Below are positions 17,991 through 27,897 of a stretch of DNA of 64,000 bases, in pieces. The notes beneath the pieces were generated by a model that ran no database searches, had not been told where the DNA came from, and saw only the letters and a program-made list of their open reading frames with translations. This stretch comes from Ignavibacteria bacterium (GTDB lineage Bacteria > Bacteroidota > Ignavibacteria > Ignavibacteriales > Melioribacteraceae). How positions within the stretch are numbered: the stretch's first letter is position 1; each line of letters opens with the position of its first letter. Position numbers and translations under genes: made by a program. The stretch spans positions 1 to 64,000 of the forward strand of contig JAAYAN010000232.1 of the NCBI GenBank assembly GCA_012719345.1. The letters are read 5' to 3'.

Positions 17991-20771
17991 TTATTTAACA
18001 ATAGCTATTTTAATTATTTTTTCGGCAGATTTACCGGAAACGGATTCTGCTTTAATTCGTGCAAGATAAACCCCGCTTTGAATATTCGAAACATTCCATA
18101 TAGTTTCGTTATCAAGTCCGCCTGAAGCATTATCCTCAAGCTCGGCAACTAAAGTGCCGGAAATATCCAATATCTTAATATTTACTCTGGAATCTTCCGA
18201 AACGAAATATCGGATATTCGTTTCGCTGCCGTAAACCGGATTTGGCCAGTTATATGCAGATTCTTCCGGAAAATATTGTGTTTTAAGGTTTTGGAAAGAA
18301 GCTTCAGGAACATCAGAAGTGTTACCGTAATTAGCAAATTCGGATGTCCAGCCAAGTTTGCTAGGTATATTCATTATTTCCCAACGCGAAAGCTTTCCTT
18401 CTTCCGTAACTGCATTTAAATATAAAGAATTGTTACTGAAAGATAATTCGGGATACGATCCGGGTTTTCCGCCGAGACTAACGCTGTAATCATCTAAAAT
18501 ATTTCCATCTTTGCCTGATACTGAAATGATTCTTCCGTCCTCGGTTATAGAAATAATATCTTCCATGCCGTCATTATTTAAATCGGCAGACAATAAATAC
18601 TTGCTAAACTCTTGTTCCTGAGAATCACTATACGGAAAATTATCTGCCATTACACCTTGGCTGTTAACTGCATTAAGTTTTTCGTTCGAAGTATAAACGA
18701 AATAATTTTCGCCGTCATTTTTTATATCGGATAAGATAAAGTTTTTTATATCTAAATTTTCCGAACTACTGATATTATATAATTCAGAAGGATATTGACT
18801 TAAATATGCAACCGAAATATTCAGATCTTCAAGTTTAATTGTAAATTCAACAAAGCTATTTGAATTGACCTCAGAAACTATTTTAAAATCTGAATTATTT
18901 GATGAAATTAAAACCGGCTTATTAATTAATGTTTGTTCAACTTCCAACTCCGATGAAAGAATTTGAGCCTCTTTAATCTGAACAACTTTAACCTTTTTAC
19001 CAATAAATCCTGCAAAAATAATATTGTCTGTATCAATCAACATCACCGGTCTGAACTCTGTAAAATTTTCAGAAATTAAAACAGGTGAATTTTGGCCTGT
19101 TTTGCTGTAAAGTGAAGTACCTGCAACATAGAAAGTATGTAACGGATTTAACGGTGAAACAAAAGAATATTTAACAGGCTGTTCAGAACCCAAATCCTGC
19201 CGTAAAGCAAGCTTCAATTTCTCACTTCCGAATTTCACGGAGAAGCTCATTTTCTGTCCGATAGAAGAAAAATCCGAAATTGTTACAAGGCTCGAAGTTC
19301 CGTCGTTTGCATCGGTGTTAGGTTTTGAATCCGGACTGAAAACGTTTTTATAAAACTTTGAGGGATTACCTTTATACCAAGTATCCTGCCGGTTGCCTTC
19401 CAGAATTACATTATCACCGAAAACTGTTTTAAGTTCTTCGCCGATATCATAAATACCGTCGGCTTCAACAAGTTTTACTGCACGGTTATCTTTAAGGTTA
19501 ATTTTATTTTCTTCAATATTCTGCCGAATTATCTTTTCATCAATATGCCAGATTAAAATCCCCACATCCTGAAAACTATGTTTAAGAGGATCGTAATCAT
19601 CATTAACCCCTGGTAAAGCCCAGTCAGCATCGTCAACATCAACTATAACACCTCTTAATGAATCGGTATTGTAGCTGTAAAAGCCTACAGTATCCTTTAA
19701 GAATTTTTTTGTATAAACATTATTCCCGTCTTTAATAGTAACTGTAATGCCATCTTTATTTAAATCGCGGGTTCTTCTTTCAACCAGAAAATATTCATCC
19801 GAATTGATTGGTATTTTAACAATGGAGGTATCTCCCGCTCCGGCAATGGCCATCGGTGTAATGTTTATTTTATGTTCTCCCGGATTTACAACTACCGGTT
19901 GAACCCATCCCAGTTCTACCTTTTCCCAAGCAGAAGGTTCAGGTAAAAAAGTTCCCGAAAAACCAAAAATCGATTGTCCGTCCATCAGCCCGAATCGTCC
20001 GATTGAACTTTTCCCTGTTTCGGTATCAAAAAGATCGGGAAGTCCCATATGGCTGGCAATACTTGATACAATTAAACCGTTAATTGAAAGTTCAAGCAGA
20101 GCTGAACCTGTAAGTCCATCAATCTCGCGGCTTTCTGTTTCAGGGATAATCATCGAATTTTTAACTCGTTTATTATTAACAGGAAATCCTTGAAATTCTG
20201 CTCCAAAAGTGTTTTTTAAAGTTTTTTCACTAATATATATCGAAGGAATATCGCGTGAAGAAATAATGCTTCCCGGAGTGATTACATCGCCGCCTGTGCC
20301 GGCGTGAAATATTACAAACAAGTCATATTCCGTAAGATCGGTATTTACCAATAAAGGAGCGGCAAGCGTCCATACTTCCTGGGCAAGATTGCTTAACTGC
20401 CCCGGTGTTTCGCTTTTATTCAGCGAAGTATAATTACGCATTGTTTTTGAAACAGTAATTATCTGGTTAAATACCGTGTAATTAACTTCCAGCTTCCCGT
20501 TGGAAGCCTTATTGAAATAATTCTTTGCAAAAAGCAGATGATTTTCAAAATACAAAGCATCGTGCGGAAGCGGATCGAGTATTTTTTTTCCGTAATCTTT
20601 GGAATATATTGTACCAAATTTACCATTTCCGGCAGTAGCATTATCCTTGTCTTCCTGAAAATCGACCATTACGGCAAAGATATTTATCTCTGATGGTGCC
20701 TCCGGAATAAAACCTTGAGATAATATTATTCCAGTAAAAACTGTGTATAGGAAAAACGATTTTAATTTCAT
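17991..20771 (-). CDS. M6-like secreted protein with degenerate zinc motif and T9SS sorting domain
   Basis: After a signal peptide the first 400 residues follow the M6 (immune inhibitor A-like) fold: AKNYFNKASNGKLEVNY, YDLFVIFHAGTGGD, and MGLPDLFDTETG then GRFGLMDG. Where active members have HExxH before GLPDLYD, this protein reads SSIAS (236-240), so both His and the Glu are gone. It is probably not a protease. A region with FG-GAP-like DLNNDGMEDIISI (near 745) follows. The last 85 residues (YNWPNPVYGSETNIRY to AEKIIKIAIVK) are a T9SS type A sorting domain. It is encoded right after porV, with 3 bases between them. Confidence 0.88.
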   Translation of the reverse strand: MKLKSFFLYTVFTGIILSQGFIPEAPSEINIFAVMVDFQEDKDNATAGNGKFGTIYSKDYGKKILDPLPHDALYFENHLLFAKNYFNKASNGKLEVNYTVFNQIITVSKTMRNYTSLNKSETPGQLSNLAQEVWTLAAPLLVNTDLTEYDLFVIFHAGTGGDVITPGSIISSRDIPSIYISEKTLKNTFGAEFQGFPVNNKRVKNSMIIPETESREIDGLTGSALLELSINGLIVSSIASHMGLPDLFDTETGKSSIGRFGLMDGQSIFGFSGTFLPEPSAWEKVELGWVQPVVVNPGEHKINITPMAIAGAGDTSIVKIPINSDEYFLVERRTRDLNKDGITVTIKDGNNVYTKKFLKDTVGFYSYNTDSLRGVIVDVDDADWALPGVNDDYDPLKHSFQDVGILIWHIDEKIIRQNIEENKINLKDNRAVKLVEADGIYDIGEELKTVFGDNVILEGNRQDTWYKGNPSKFYKNVFSPDSKPNTDANDGTSSLVTISDFSSIGQKMSFSVKFGSEKLKLALRQDLGSEQPVKYSFVSPLNPLHTFYVAGTSLYSKTGQNSPVLISENFTEFRPVMLIDTDNIIFAGFIGKKVKVVQIKEAQILSSELEVEQTLINKPVLISSNNSDFKIVSEVNSNSFVEFTIKLEDLNISVAYLSQYPSELYNISSSENLDIKNFILSDIKNDGENYFVYTSNEKLNAVNSQGVMADNFPYSDSQEQEFSKYLLSADLNNDGMEDIISITEDGRIISVSGKDGNILDDYSVSLGGKPGSYPELSFSNNSLYLNAVTEEGKLSRWEIMNIPSKLGWTSEFANYGNTSDVPEASFQNLKTQYFPEESAYNWPNPVYGSETNIRYFVSEDSRVNIKILDISGTLVAELEDNASGGLDNETIWNVSNIQSGVYLARIKAESVSGKSAEKIIKIAIVK

Positions 20772-20774
20772 TTT

Positions 20775-21980
20775 TTAATATCCTCGCGGAAATCCTTCCT
20801 GACTTTTCGGACTTGCATCCCAGTTAATCAATAGTGTAAATCTCATAGTATCCGAAAGCGGATGATTATCGCCTCCTTCAAAAACGTCTGTTGTAATATA
20901 TCCGAAATCAAATCCGTAAACATCGTACCGGATACCTGCTCCGAAAGTTACAAATTTACGATTTCCGTAACTTGGATCTTCATAGAAAAATCCAGCTCTG
21001 AGTGCAAATTGGAAATCCATCGGATCGCCGTAAACATATTCAATACCCATAGAAGTATTTATATCACGCAATTCTTCTGAAAACGATTGATCGCCCCAGG
21101 CTGTAAAAATTGCCTCGTAAAATTCTTTACGGTTTTTAGTATCGTATGTATTAGTTACTTTTCCTGTTGAATCTGTATCAGTAATCGGTTTGCCACGGTC
21201 AACAAGAAGTTTACCAAAATCTATTGTATATGTAAGCGAATTGAACTCGTCTTCATATAATCTGAATGCCATACCGAGTTTAAATTTTGTAGGAATCGGG
21301 TCTGCCTGTGCTTGATCGATATATGTAAGTTTAGGACCAAGATTACTTAAATTAATACCCAAACTGAATTTATTACTTAAATCGATACCGGCAAATGGAA
21401 TCTCCAGCTGTTCCGGACGCCACATAGTTGCTATGTCGAAACTGACAGAAGTAGCTTTACCCGAACCTTTTTCATTTTCTGTAGGTTTATCCGAAAGGTT
21501 ACTGTGAATTACTCTGAAATTGAAACCTAAACCCCAATCATTATGAATTTTTGTGGCATATCCAACAGTCAAAGCTCCGTCGAACGCTTTAAATGTACCA
21601 AGTTCATTTCCTGCAGAACTTGTTCTTACAAATGTACCGAAATTCATATAAGTAACGCTTGCTGTAATGTGTCCGTCAAGCGATTCAACATATCCGCGAT
21701 ATGCTAAATAATCGTAAAACAAATCATCTAAATTGAATTGAGGCAGCCAGTTACTGTGCGTAATAGAAACTTCGGAACCGGTAAGAAATGCAATACCTGC
21801 CGGATTCCAAAAAACTGCTGCGGCATTATCTGCCAAGCCAGTACCCGATTCACCCAAACCTCCGGCTCTGGAATCCGGGGCAAGCTGAAGAAAAGGAACC
21901 GCTGCTTCGCCTTGGGCAAATATCCCTTTAGCCGATATGAAAAATAAAAACAAAAAAATCCATTTAATTCTGCTGCTCAT
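20775..21980 (-). CDS. porV: PorV/PorQ-family outer-membrane protein (T9SS)
   Basis: The mature N-terminus (AAVPFLQLAPDSRAGGLGESGTG, then DNAAAVFWNPAGIAFL) is the signature of PorV/PorQ proteins, which are FadL-like 14-strand barrels. PorV carries secreted cargo from the translocon to the PorU attachment complex. The C-terminal strand pattern (FGAGIRYDVYGFDFGY, RFTLLINW) fits an outer-membrane barrel. The frame opens at 22007, but the ATG at 21980 is preferred because GGAGG lies six bases upstream and the signal peptide then starts properly. It follows porU directly, as in known T9SS loci. Confidence 0.92.
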   Translation of the reverse strand: MSSRIKWIFLFLFFISAKGIFAQGEAAVPFLQLAPDSRAGGLGESGTGLADNAAAVFWNPAGIAFLTGSEVSITHSNWLPQFNLDDLFYDYLAYRGYVESLDGHITASVTYMNFGTFVRTSSAGNELGTFKAFDGALTVGYATKIHNDWGLGFNFRVIHSNLSDKPTENEKGSGKATSVSFDIATMWRPEQLEIPFAGIDLSNKFSLGINLSNLGPKLTYIDQAQADPIPTKFKLGMAFRLYEDEFNSLTYTIDFGKLLVDRGKPITDTDSTGKVTNTYDTKNRKEFYEAIFTAWGDQSFSEELRDINTSMGIEYVYGDPMDFQFALRAGFFYEDPSYGNRKFVTFGAGIRYDVYGFDFGYITTDVFEGGDNHPLSDTMRFTLLINWDASPKSQEGFPRGY

Positions 21981-22016
21981 TTCATTCCTCCAAAATATTA
22001 TTCGCATTACTTATTT

Positions 22017-25000
22017 TTACCTAATTACTGCAAGTTTGCCCAAAACGCTTTTTGTTTCGTTTTGAGATCCGGTTTTAATAATTAACTTGTAAAGATACGT
22101 TCCGTTCGCCAGAAGATCACCGTCTTCGTCCCGTCCGTCCCAATCTATTTTCACAAATTTATCTAATACCTGATTTTGTTCAATCTCTTTTATAAGCCTT
22201 CCTGCTATAGTATATATTTTTATTTTTACATCAATAAAATCGCTTATGTTATGTTGAAAAGTAAATAAGGTTTTGTCCGAGAAAGGATTTGGATAATTAT
22301 AGACATCTTTAATTGCAAGCGATTCATTGCTAACAACTGTAAAATTTACATCTTCAATTGTTAAATTATTAAAAACATCCCAAGCTTTCACACTCAGTGT
22401 GTGATTTCCTACCGGCATATCAATAAAATTATATTCTATTTTACCGCTTTTCCCGCCGGAATTTAGATCTCCAGAAAAGTAATTGGAAAGGTCTATTGAA
22501 TTTTTAATATCATTATTTAATGTTGCTTCAATTTTATGTCCTATTCCTAATCCTGTTGTGTTAAGTCCGGTTTCATCTGATAAATCGACAATAAGTTTAA
22601 AATTTTGATTAACCAAATATGCATTTTCAAATTTTGTATCATCAAAGTAAATATTTACATCGGGTCCTTTTTTGTCATCTGTTGCCGTCGAATCGGATCC
22701 GCCTATTATTACATTTTTCGTAAACCCAATACCGTCAGTGCTTTCGTTATAAACATAAACAACCATTTTACCATTGCTGTTGGTGTATGAAATATCTTTT
22801 GGGACAATAAAATCTGCTTCGTAAAACCCATCAACAACATTAACTCTGCCCTTAAATATTGCTCCCCCTTCCTTCACCATTTTTATACCCATAAAATCTG
22901 GTATTGTAATTGTTGTGCGGGCATCATAAACAGAGATATAGGCTTCACCGCTAAAATTTTGATCAATATTTCCGAATTTATCAATTACTTTTCCTTTGAT
23001 TTTAGAATGGCTGAGTGCTTTAAGTTGAACATTGCTGCTAAGTGAACTTCCATTTAACGAATCTATTTCAACAGGCATAACCGGAATATTAAGTCTTAGA
23101 TAAGGATCGCATAATAAATGAAAAACGCTCGTATTAATCAAGCTCGAATTTATATTTGCATTTTTTGCTTGAACTGAAGCCTGACCTAAAGTTACCCGGT
23201 TATAATCAATATCTCTCTGATTTAGTAAAGTAGTAAAAAAACTTTTATTCAATGCCGCATTGTAACTTGAGTAAGCTTTTCTTGTTGCTGCAAAAACACC
23301 AACAGCGCCTGTATTTTCTTTAAGCAGCATCATTTCAGCGCCGCTTGTTTCATCGGTAAAATCAAATTTGGCAAAATCGCACGTAGCTGCAACAAGGAAA
23401 AATAGTTTATCATTATTAAATTCAGGGATAGTCTTAGAGCGGGTTAATACATACTCGTGTGTCCATACATCAGGACTTCCGTGACCTACAAAATTCATTA
23501 TTAATGTACCATCATTAACTGCATTAATAATAGCTTTTGTTACTTCGGGACGTCTTTTGCCAGCTCCTGTTTCTTCTAAAGGATATGTTGCCAAATAGAT
23601 TTTGTTTATTTCCATAAAGTCCGGAATATTTCGAGATAAGTCTTCACATTGCGTTGTATGTTCATCTTCACTTGAAGATTCAAATGTGTAATTGTCATCA
23701 GCAACTAAAGATATCTTGTTTCTCCAAATGCCGCTGGTAATATCCTTTTCGTAATTGATAATTTTCGATATAAGATTATCAGCTTCCTCAGCAGAATTTA
23801 TAGGGAATCTCCCTATTGTCAAGTCTAAAAACTTATCATTCCCTGCAACTTTTACATAATAATCGTCCGTTCCGTACGATGATAATTCGTACAAGGTTTC
23901 AATAGTCTGGTAAGTTGGGATAAAATTGTTATTCTTACCTTCAGCATTAAAATAATCATATGTTCCGTCACCCATTAGTAAAACATGTTTCGGTTTAACA
24001 GACCAATTTTCGAAAGCATATCTTATAAAATTGCGAATAGCCGAAGGATCTCTCTGACCGCAACCGAATTCATTAAATATTTCTTCTACCAGAACAACCT
24101 TTGAAGTAACAGGATATTTGTTGGAATTGCTTCCCCTGTATGTTTTTAATCTCTGCGATTGAGTTTCGAATTCAGCAGGAGTGATAATAATATATTCTGC
24201 TCCGGATGTTTCAGATTTTAAATATGAATTTTTTACCTTTTCAGCAGTACCGGGCGACCTGTACTTAGCAGTAGATGTTCCAAAATATTTCGAAATTACT
24301 CCTTCAGTTTCGTTTGCAGTAAAAGAAAAATCTCCCCCGCTTACATCAGCAGATGATATTTCCATAACATTAGCATAATCGGTAATATCATAAACACGGA
24401 TTTCTGTTGTATTAGTAAAATTAGTAAGTTTATATTTTACTGCAGCAGTTGTATCTTTTCCAAAAACAAAAACAGAATCTCCTGAAGAAGAGAGATCTCG
24501 CTTATATTGAATTTCAAAATAATCAAGATATCCGTTCAATTCACTATTCGATTCACAAGCAATTCTAAGCATGCTTCTGTTTGAAGGCAGGTTCATTGAA
24601 GAAGTAAAACTAAACGTTCCTGCTATTCCGATTTTATACTTACCATTAATGCTTGCACTTGTACTTATAATTGTACCTGTTTTAATAAGCGATTCATTTT
24701 CGTACATCTTCAGGTTTAAAGTTCCCTTTTGGCTTGCGTTTACCATTTGAACAGAATAATTTATGGAGGTTCCCGGAATCCTGCCAGAAAGTGTATTGAT
24801 AAATGTCCTTTGCGAATTTGCACTCGTAAAGTCTTCTCCCAAATACATCCTTCCCGATTTGCCAATATTTCTGTTATCAATCTCGTAATATACTAAATTA
24901 TTCGTCACGGTTTGCTCATAAAAACCATCTGTATCGACTGATGATTTCACCTGCATCCGTTTCCCCTTGTTTCCCCCCGAGGTTATAAAATAATAATTAC

Positions 25001-25988
25001 TTTTAGAAAAATGGTTATAAACTCTCTTTAAATTTCCATTGCTCAATGGGTCAACAAAATTTGTTGTTCTTGCATAAAACAATATGTAATCATTATCATT
25101 AAATACACCGTCTTCTTCACCAACTACTTTTATTGCAATTTCATTAAAGTTTTCTGAATCCAGATCAACATCTTCCGGAAGCTGATAACCTCCGTTGTTA
25201 AATATTTTTATTGTACGCGGATCAACATCTGCAGGTATACCGTAAGATTGAAGCATATTTTTAGAAATTTTATAAATCCCTTCTGTGCCCACAGTGAACT
25301 TATACCAATTTCCTGAAGATAAATCCGCCGATGCATTTATTTTATTATATGATTTCTTTGCAGTGACTTTCCCCCAATTTTTTGCTGCATCACAATTAAT
25401 TATACCCGAAATAATAAGATCATCACCCGGAATCTTTACTCCGGAACCGGAACCTGAGAAAACTACTTCGAAAATAATTTCTTTTAAAATTGATATTTTC
25501 CCTGAATTATCAAGCGTCATTGGATAAATTTTAACCTGTTGAACAGGAACAGAAGCAGCATAACCGAAATTGCCGAACATTATTGTTTCGGGATAAATAA
25601 AATTATTATAGTTTTCATTTTTAATATATCTTTCTTCTAAAAGACCTTCATTATTTGATAACTCAGGAACCGGTGCCGGCATTCCGTTGATTTGCGAACG
25701 TTTTTCCGAAATGATTTTAATCTGACTCCCATATTCAGAAGGCACCCCCAGATTCAAAATTTTAACCGGTATTTCGGGCATTCCGGTTTCTCCGGCGTTA
25801 TCTATGCTTGTCCCCGAAAAAACCAGCCTTACAAAATTATCTCTAATGCCTTTTAAATTAAGCGTATCGGTAGATTCTGGAATATACTGTATAACAATGC
25901 GGCTTTGGTCCGATGAGATTATTTTAATATCCTGAGAAAAGCTAAAACTGGATATAAAAAAAAGAATTATAAAAATTTTTCGCTTCAT
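22017..25988 (-). CDS. porU: Type IX secretion sortase PorU (C25 gingipain family)
   Basis: The 1323-residue protein has a signal peptide, an N-terminal prodomain-like region and a C25 cysteine peptidase domain. The catalytic dyad is visible as His836 (NFVGHGSPDVW) and Cys870 (AATCDFAKFDF), with the family sequence LLMGDGTYDYF upstream. The C-terminus (YNYPNPFSDKTLF to LGKLAVIR) resembles a sorting domain. PorU removes sorting domains from T9SS cargo at the surface and links cargo to lipopolysaccharide. The start at 25988 has GGAG seven bases upstream; an upstream TTG at 26015 gives a longer, less likely form. Confidence 0.95.
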   Translation of the reverse strand: MKRKIFIILFFISSFSFSQDIKIISSDQSRIVIQYIPESTDTLNLKGIRDNFVRLVFSGTSIDNAGETGMPEIPVKILNLGVPSEYGSQIKIISEKRSQINGMPAPVPELSNNEGLLEERYIKNENYNNFIYPETIMFGNFGYAASVPVQQVKIYPMTLDNSGKISILKEIIFEVVFSGSGSGVKIPGDDLIISGIINCDAAKNWGKVTAKKSYNKINASADLSSGNWYKFTVGTEGIYKISKNMLQSYGIPADVDPRTIKIFNNGGYQLPEDVDLDSENFNEIAIKVVGEEDGVFNDNDYILFYARTTNFVDPLSNGNLKRVYNHFSKSNYYFITSGGNKGKRMQVKSSVDTDGFYEQTVTNNLVYYEIDNRNIGKSGRMYLGEDFTSANSQRTFINTLSGRIPGTSINYSVQMVNASQKGTLNLKMYENESLIKTGTIISTSASINGKYKIGIAGTFSFTSSMNLPSNRSMLRIACESNSELNGYLDYFEIQYKRDLSSSGDSVFVFGKDTTAAVKYKLTNFTNTTEIRVYDITDYANVMEISSADVSGGDFSFTANETEGVISKYFGTSTAKYRSPGTAEKVKNSYLKSETSGAEYIIITPAEFETQSQRLKTYRGSNSNKYPVTSKVVLVEEIFNEFGCGQRDPSAIRNFIRYAFENWSVKPKHVLLMGDGTYDYFNAEGKNNNFIPTYQTIETLYELSSYGTDDYYVKVAGNDKFLDLTIGRFPINSAEEADNLISKIINYEKDITSGIWRNKISLVADDNYTFESSSEDEHTTQCEDLSRNIPDFMEINKIYLATYPLEETGAGKRRPEVTKAIINAVNDGTLIMNFVGHGSPDVWTHEYVLTRSKTIPEFNNDKLFFLVAATCDFAKFDFTDETSGAEMMLLKENTGAVGVFAATRKAYSSYNAALNKSFFTTLLNQRDIDYNRVTLGQASVQAKNANINSSLINTSVFHLLCDPYLRLNIPVMPVEIDSLNGSSLSSNVQLKALSHSKIKGKVIDKFGNIDQNFSGEAYISVYDARTTITIPDFMGIKMVKEGGAIFKGRVNVVDGFYEADFIVPKDISYTNSNGKMVVYVYNESTDGIGFTKNVIIGGSDSTATDDKKGPDVNIYFDDTKFENAYLVNQNFKLIVDLSDETGLNTTGLGIGHKIEATLNNDIKNSIDLSNYFSGDLNSGGKSGKIEYNFIDMPVGNHTLSVKAWDVFNNLTIEDVNFTVVSNESLAIKDVYNYPNPFSDKTLFTFQHNISDFIDVKIKIYTIAGRLIKEIEQNQVLDKFVKIDWDGRDEDGDLLANGTYLYKLIIKTGSQNETKSVLGKLAVIR

Positions 25989-26205
25989 TATATAACTCCA
26001 ATCAGTTTGCTTCAACTAATTTCGTTTTCCGAATTTTGAGTAACGTTTCAATAATGTAGCAAATATTTCTATAACTCTTTCCTTTTTTGTGCCAAAAATA
26101 ACTAAGAATTTATAAAGATGTCAAGTCATTTTAATTTTAGTGTAAAAATAATTGAATCTGTTTTACTAGATTTCAGATATAAACTTATTCTTGCTACTAA
26201 AATTT

Positions 26206-26214
26206 TGCTATAAT
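26206..26214 (+). promoter_or_regulatory. Extended -10 promoter candidate for the T9SS cargo gene
   Basis: TGCTATAAT matches an extended -10 element (TGn plus TATAAT). Transcription would start near 26221, about 40 bases before the ATG at 26260. No convincing -35 is present, as is typical of extended -10 promoters. It lies in the 271-base gap between the divergent porU and cargo genes. Confidence 0.45.
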
Positions 26215-26259
26215 TGAATATTTTTTTCATTACTTTAAAATAATAAAATCGGAGACAAT

Positions 26260-27840
26260 ATGAAAAGAGCGGCACTGTTTATTGCACTTTTATCAACTTT
26301 TTTGTTATCACAGGAAAATTCGAATAATAAGTTCGAAAACTTAAGCAAAACAAATGCAGATTGGGAACAGCTTAATCATCCGGTTTCAGGTGCAGGTTAT
26401 TGTTACGCATCCTGGGCAACTGATTTAAATACATTATATCTTTGCAACGGATCAAGAGCCGATATTCACAAATCTACAGACGGAGGCAGCAACTGGAATA
26501 CCTATACTTTAGAAAATTCAGAGGGTGTTTTGGGTGGCATAATGGATATTTTTTTTATAAGCCCCGAAAACGGTTATTTAGTAACATCAGATAACTATTT
26601 TGCAAAAACAACAGATGCCGGAGTAAATTGGGATACTTTATCTTTGTCATCTGTTGGTGTCAATAATTGCAGCTCAGTCCAATTCACTAATCTTTTAACC
26701 GGTTATATTCTTACACAAACTCAGATTGTTAAAACTACCGACGGAGGCGATAGCTGGTCAGTGATAAAAGATAACTTCAGTTCAATAATACTAACTGGGC
26801 TTTATTTTACAGATTCTGATAACGGATATATATGCGGTTTTAACCCGGAAGGAGAGATTCACAAGACTACTGACGGAGGGGACACCTGGGCTACCGCCAC
26901 TTATAGTCCCACTCCTATTTACTCAATCCATTTTTATGATGCCAACAACGGAGTTGCGTGCGGAGAATTTGGAACCTTGCTGAAAACAACAAATGCCGGA
27001 GCTGATTGGATTGACTGCAGCAAACCTGGAGAGGGAAGAGATTTAAATAAAATCAAATACATCGCGAACGGGGAAATATTCTGTTGCGGTTATGATGGAG
27101 CAGCTTTACTTTCTCTTAACAACGGACTTAGCTGGTCAAATGAAAGTTTTGCTGATGAAACAGACGTCTTTTTTACTTTTGCTAATTTCGGTGAACAAGT
27201 TTGGGCAATAAAAGATCAAGACTTCTTATTTAAAAACACTTCGCCGTTGCCGGTGGAATTAAATTCATTTTCAGCAAATGTTAACGGTTCTTCAGTTGAA
27301 CTTGTATGGCAGACTGTTTCGGAACATAACAATTACGGTTTCGAGGTTGAACGGAGAATGGGAACCGGAGACCGAAAAATGGAATGGGAAGTTCTCGGTT
27401 TTATTGCAGGCGCAGGAAATTCGAACAGCCCAAAAGAATATTCGTTCAGCGACAATAATCTTACTCTTACTTCTTACTCATACTCTTATAGATTAAAGCA
27501 AATTGACCTTGACGGTAAGTTCACCTATTCCAAAGAAATTTCCGTTGAGCAGTTGCTTCTACCAACAGAATTTTCACTTTCACAGAATTATCCGAATCCT
27601 TTTAATCCTTCTACAGTGATCAAATACCAATTACCAATGAATGGTTTTGTCAGTTTGAAAATTTACGATATTTTAGGGAGTGAAATAGCAACCCTTGTAA
27701 GCGAGCAAAAACCTGCTGGTACGTACGAAGTGAAATTCGATGCATCTGCCCTTACATCAGGGGTATATGTTTACAGATTATCTTCATCAAGCGAAGCAGG
27801 AGATTTTTCACAAGCCAAGAAATTAACTTTAATAAAATAA
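26260..27840 (+). CDS. T9SS-secreted protein with Ycf48-like (BNR-type) repeats
   Basis: A signal peptide (1-17) is followed by at least five repeats of the form TTDGGDSW or STDGGSNW, each with an upstream beta pattern (for example GYLVTSDNYFAKTTDAGVNW), which build a beta-propeller of the Ycf48/sialidase-BNR type. A fibronectin-like segment (PVELNSFSANVNGSSVELVW, about 330-430) leads to the T9SS sorting domain beginning FSLSQNYPNPFNPSTVIKYQ and ending KKLTLIK. It is therefore a predicted surface or secreted protein. GGAGA sits four bases before the ATG. Its function is unknown; the photosystem role of Ycf48 does not apply. Confidence 0.9.
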   Translation: MKRAALFIALLSTFLLSQENSNNKFENLSKTNADWEQLNHPVSGAGYCYASWATDLNTLYLCNGSRADIHKSTDGGSNWNTYTLENSEGVLGGIMDIFFISPENGYLVTSDNYFAKTTDAGVNWDTLSLSSVGVNNCSSVQFTNLLTGYILTQTQIVKTTDGGDSWSVIKDNFSSIILTGLYFTDSDNGYICGFNPEGEIHKTTDGGDTWATATYSPTPIYSIHFYDANNGVACGEFGTLLKTTNAGADWIDCSKPGEGRDLNKIKYIANGEIFCCGYDGAALLSLNNGLSWSNESFADETDVFFTFANFGEQVWAIKDQDFLFKNTSPLPVELNSFSANVNGSSVELVWQTVSEHNNYGFEVERRMGTGDRKMEWEVLGFIAGAGNSNSPKEYSFSDNNLTLTSYSYSYRLKQIDLDGKFTYSKEISVEQLLLPTEFSLSQNYPNPFNPSTVIKYQLPMNGFVSLKIYDILGSEIATLVSEQKPAGTYEVKFDASALTSGVYVYRLSSSSEAGDFSQAKKLTLIK

Positions 27841-27872
27841 AAGGGACAGCTTTTTGCTGTCCCCTTACTTTA
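27841..27872 (+). terminator. Hairpin after the T9SS cargo gene
   Basis: AAGGGACAGC (27841-27850) pairs with GCTGTCCCCTT (27856-27866) with one bulged C and a 5-base loop, immediately after the stop codon. The following ACTTTAC is a poor U-tract, so termination may be partial. Confidence 0.6.
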
Positions 27873-27897
27873 CCCACCACCTTACTACAATTAACCT

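Noticed and set aside
26260-27840. Photosystem II assembly factor (Ycf48) function
   Set aside because: The repeats resemble Ycf48/BNR, but the protein has a signal peptide and T9SS sorting domain; nothing photosynthetic is nearby.
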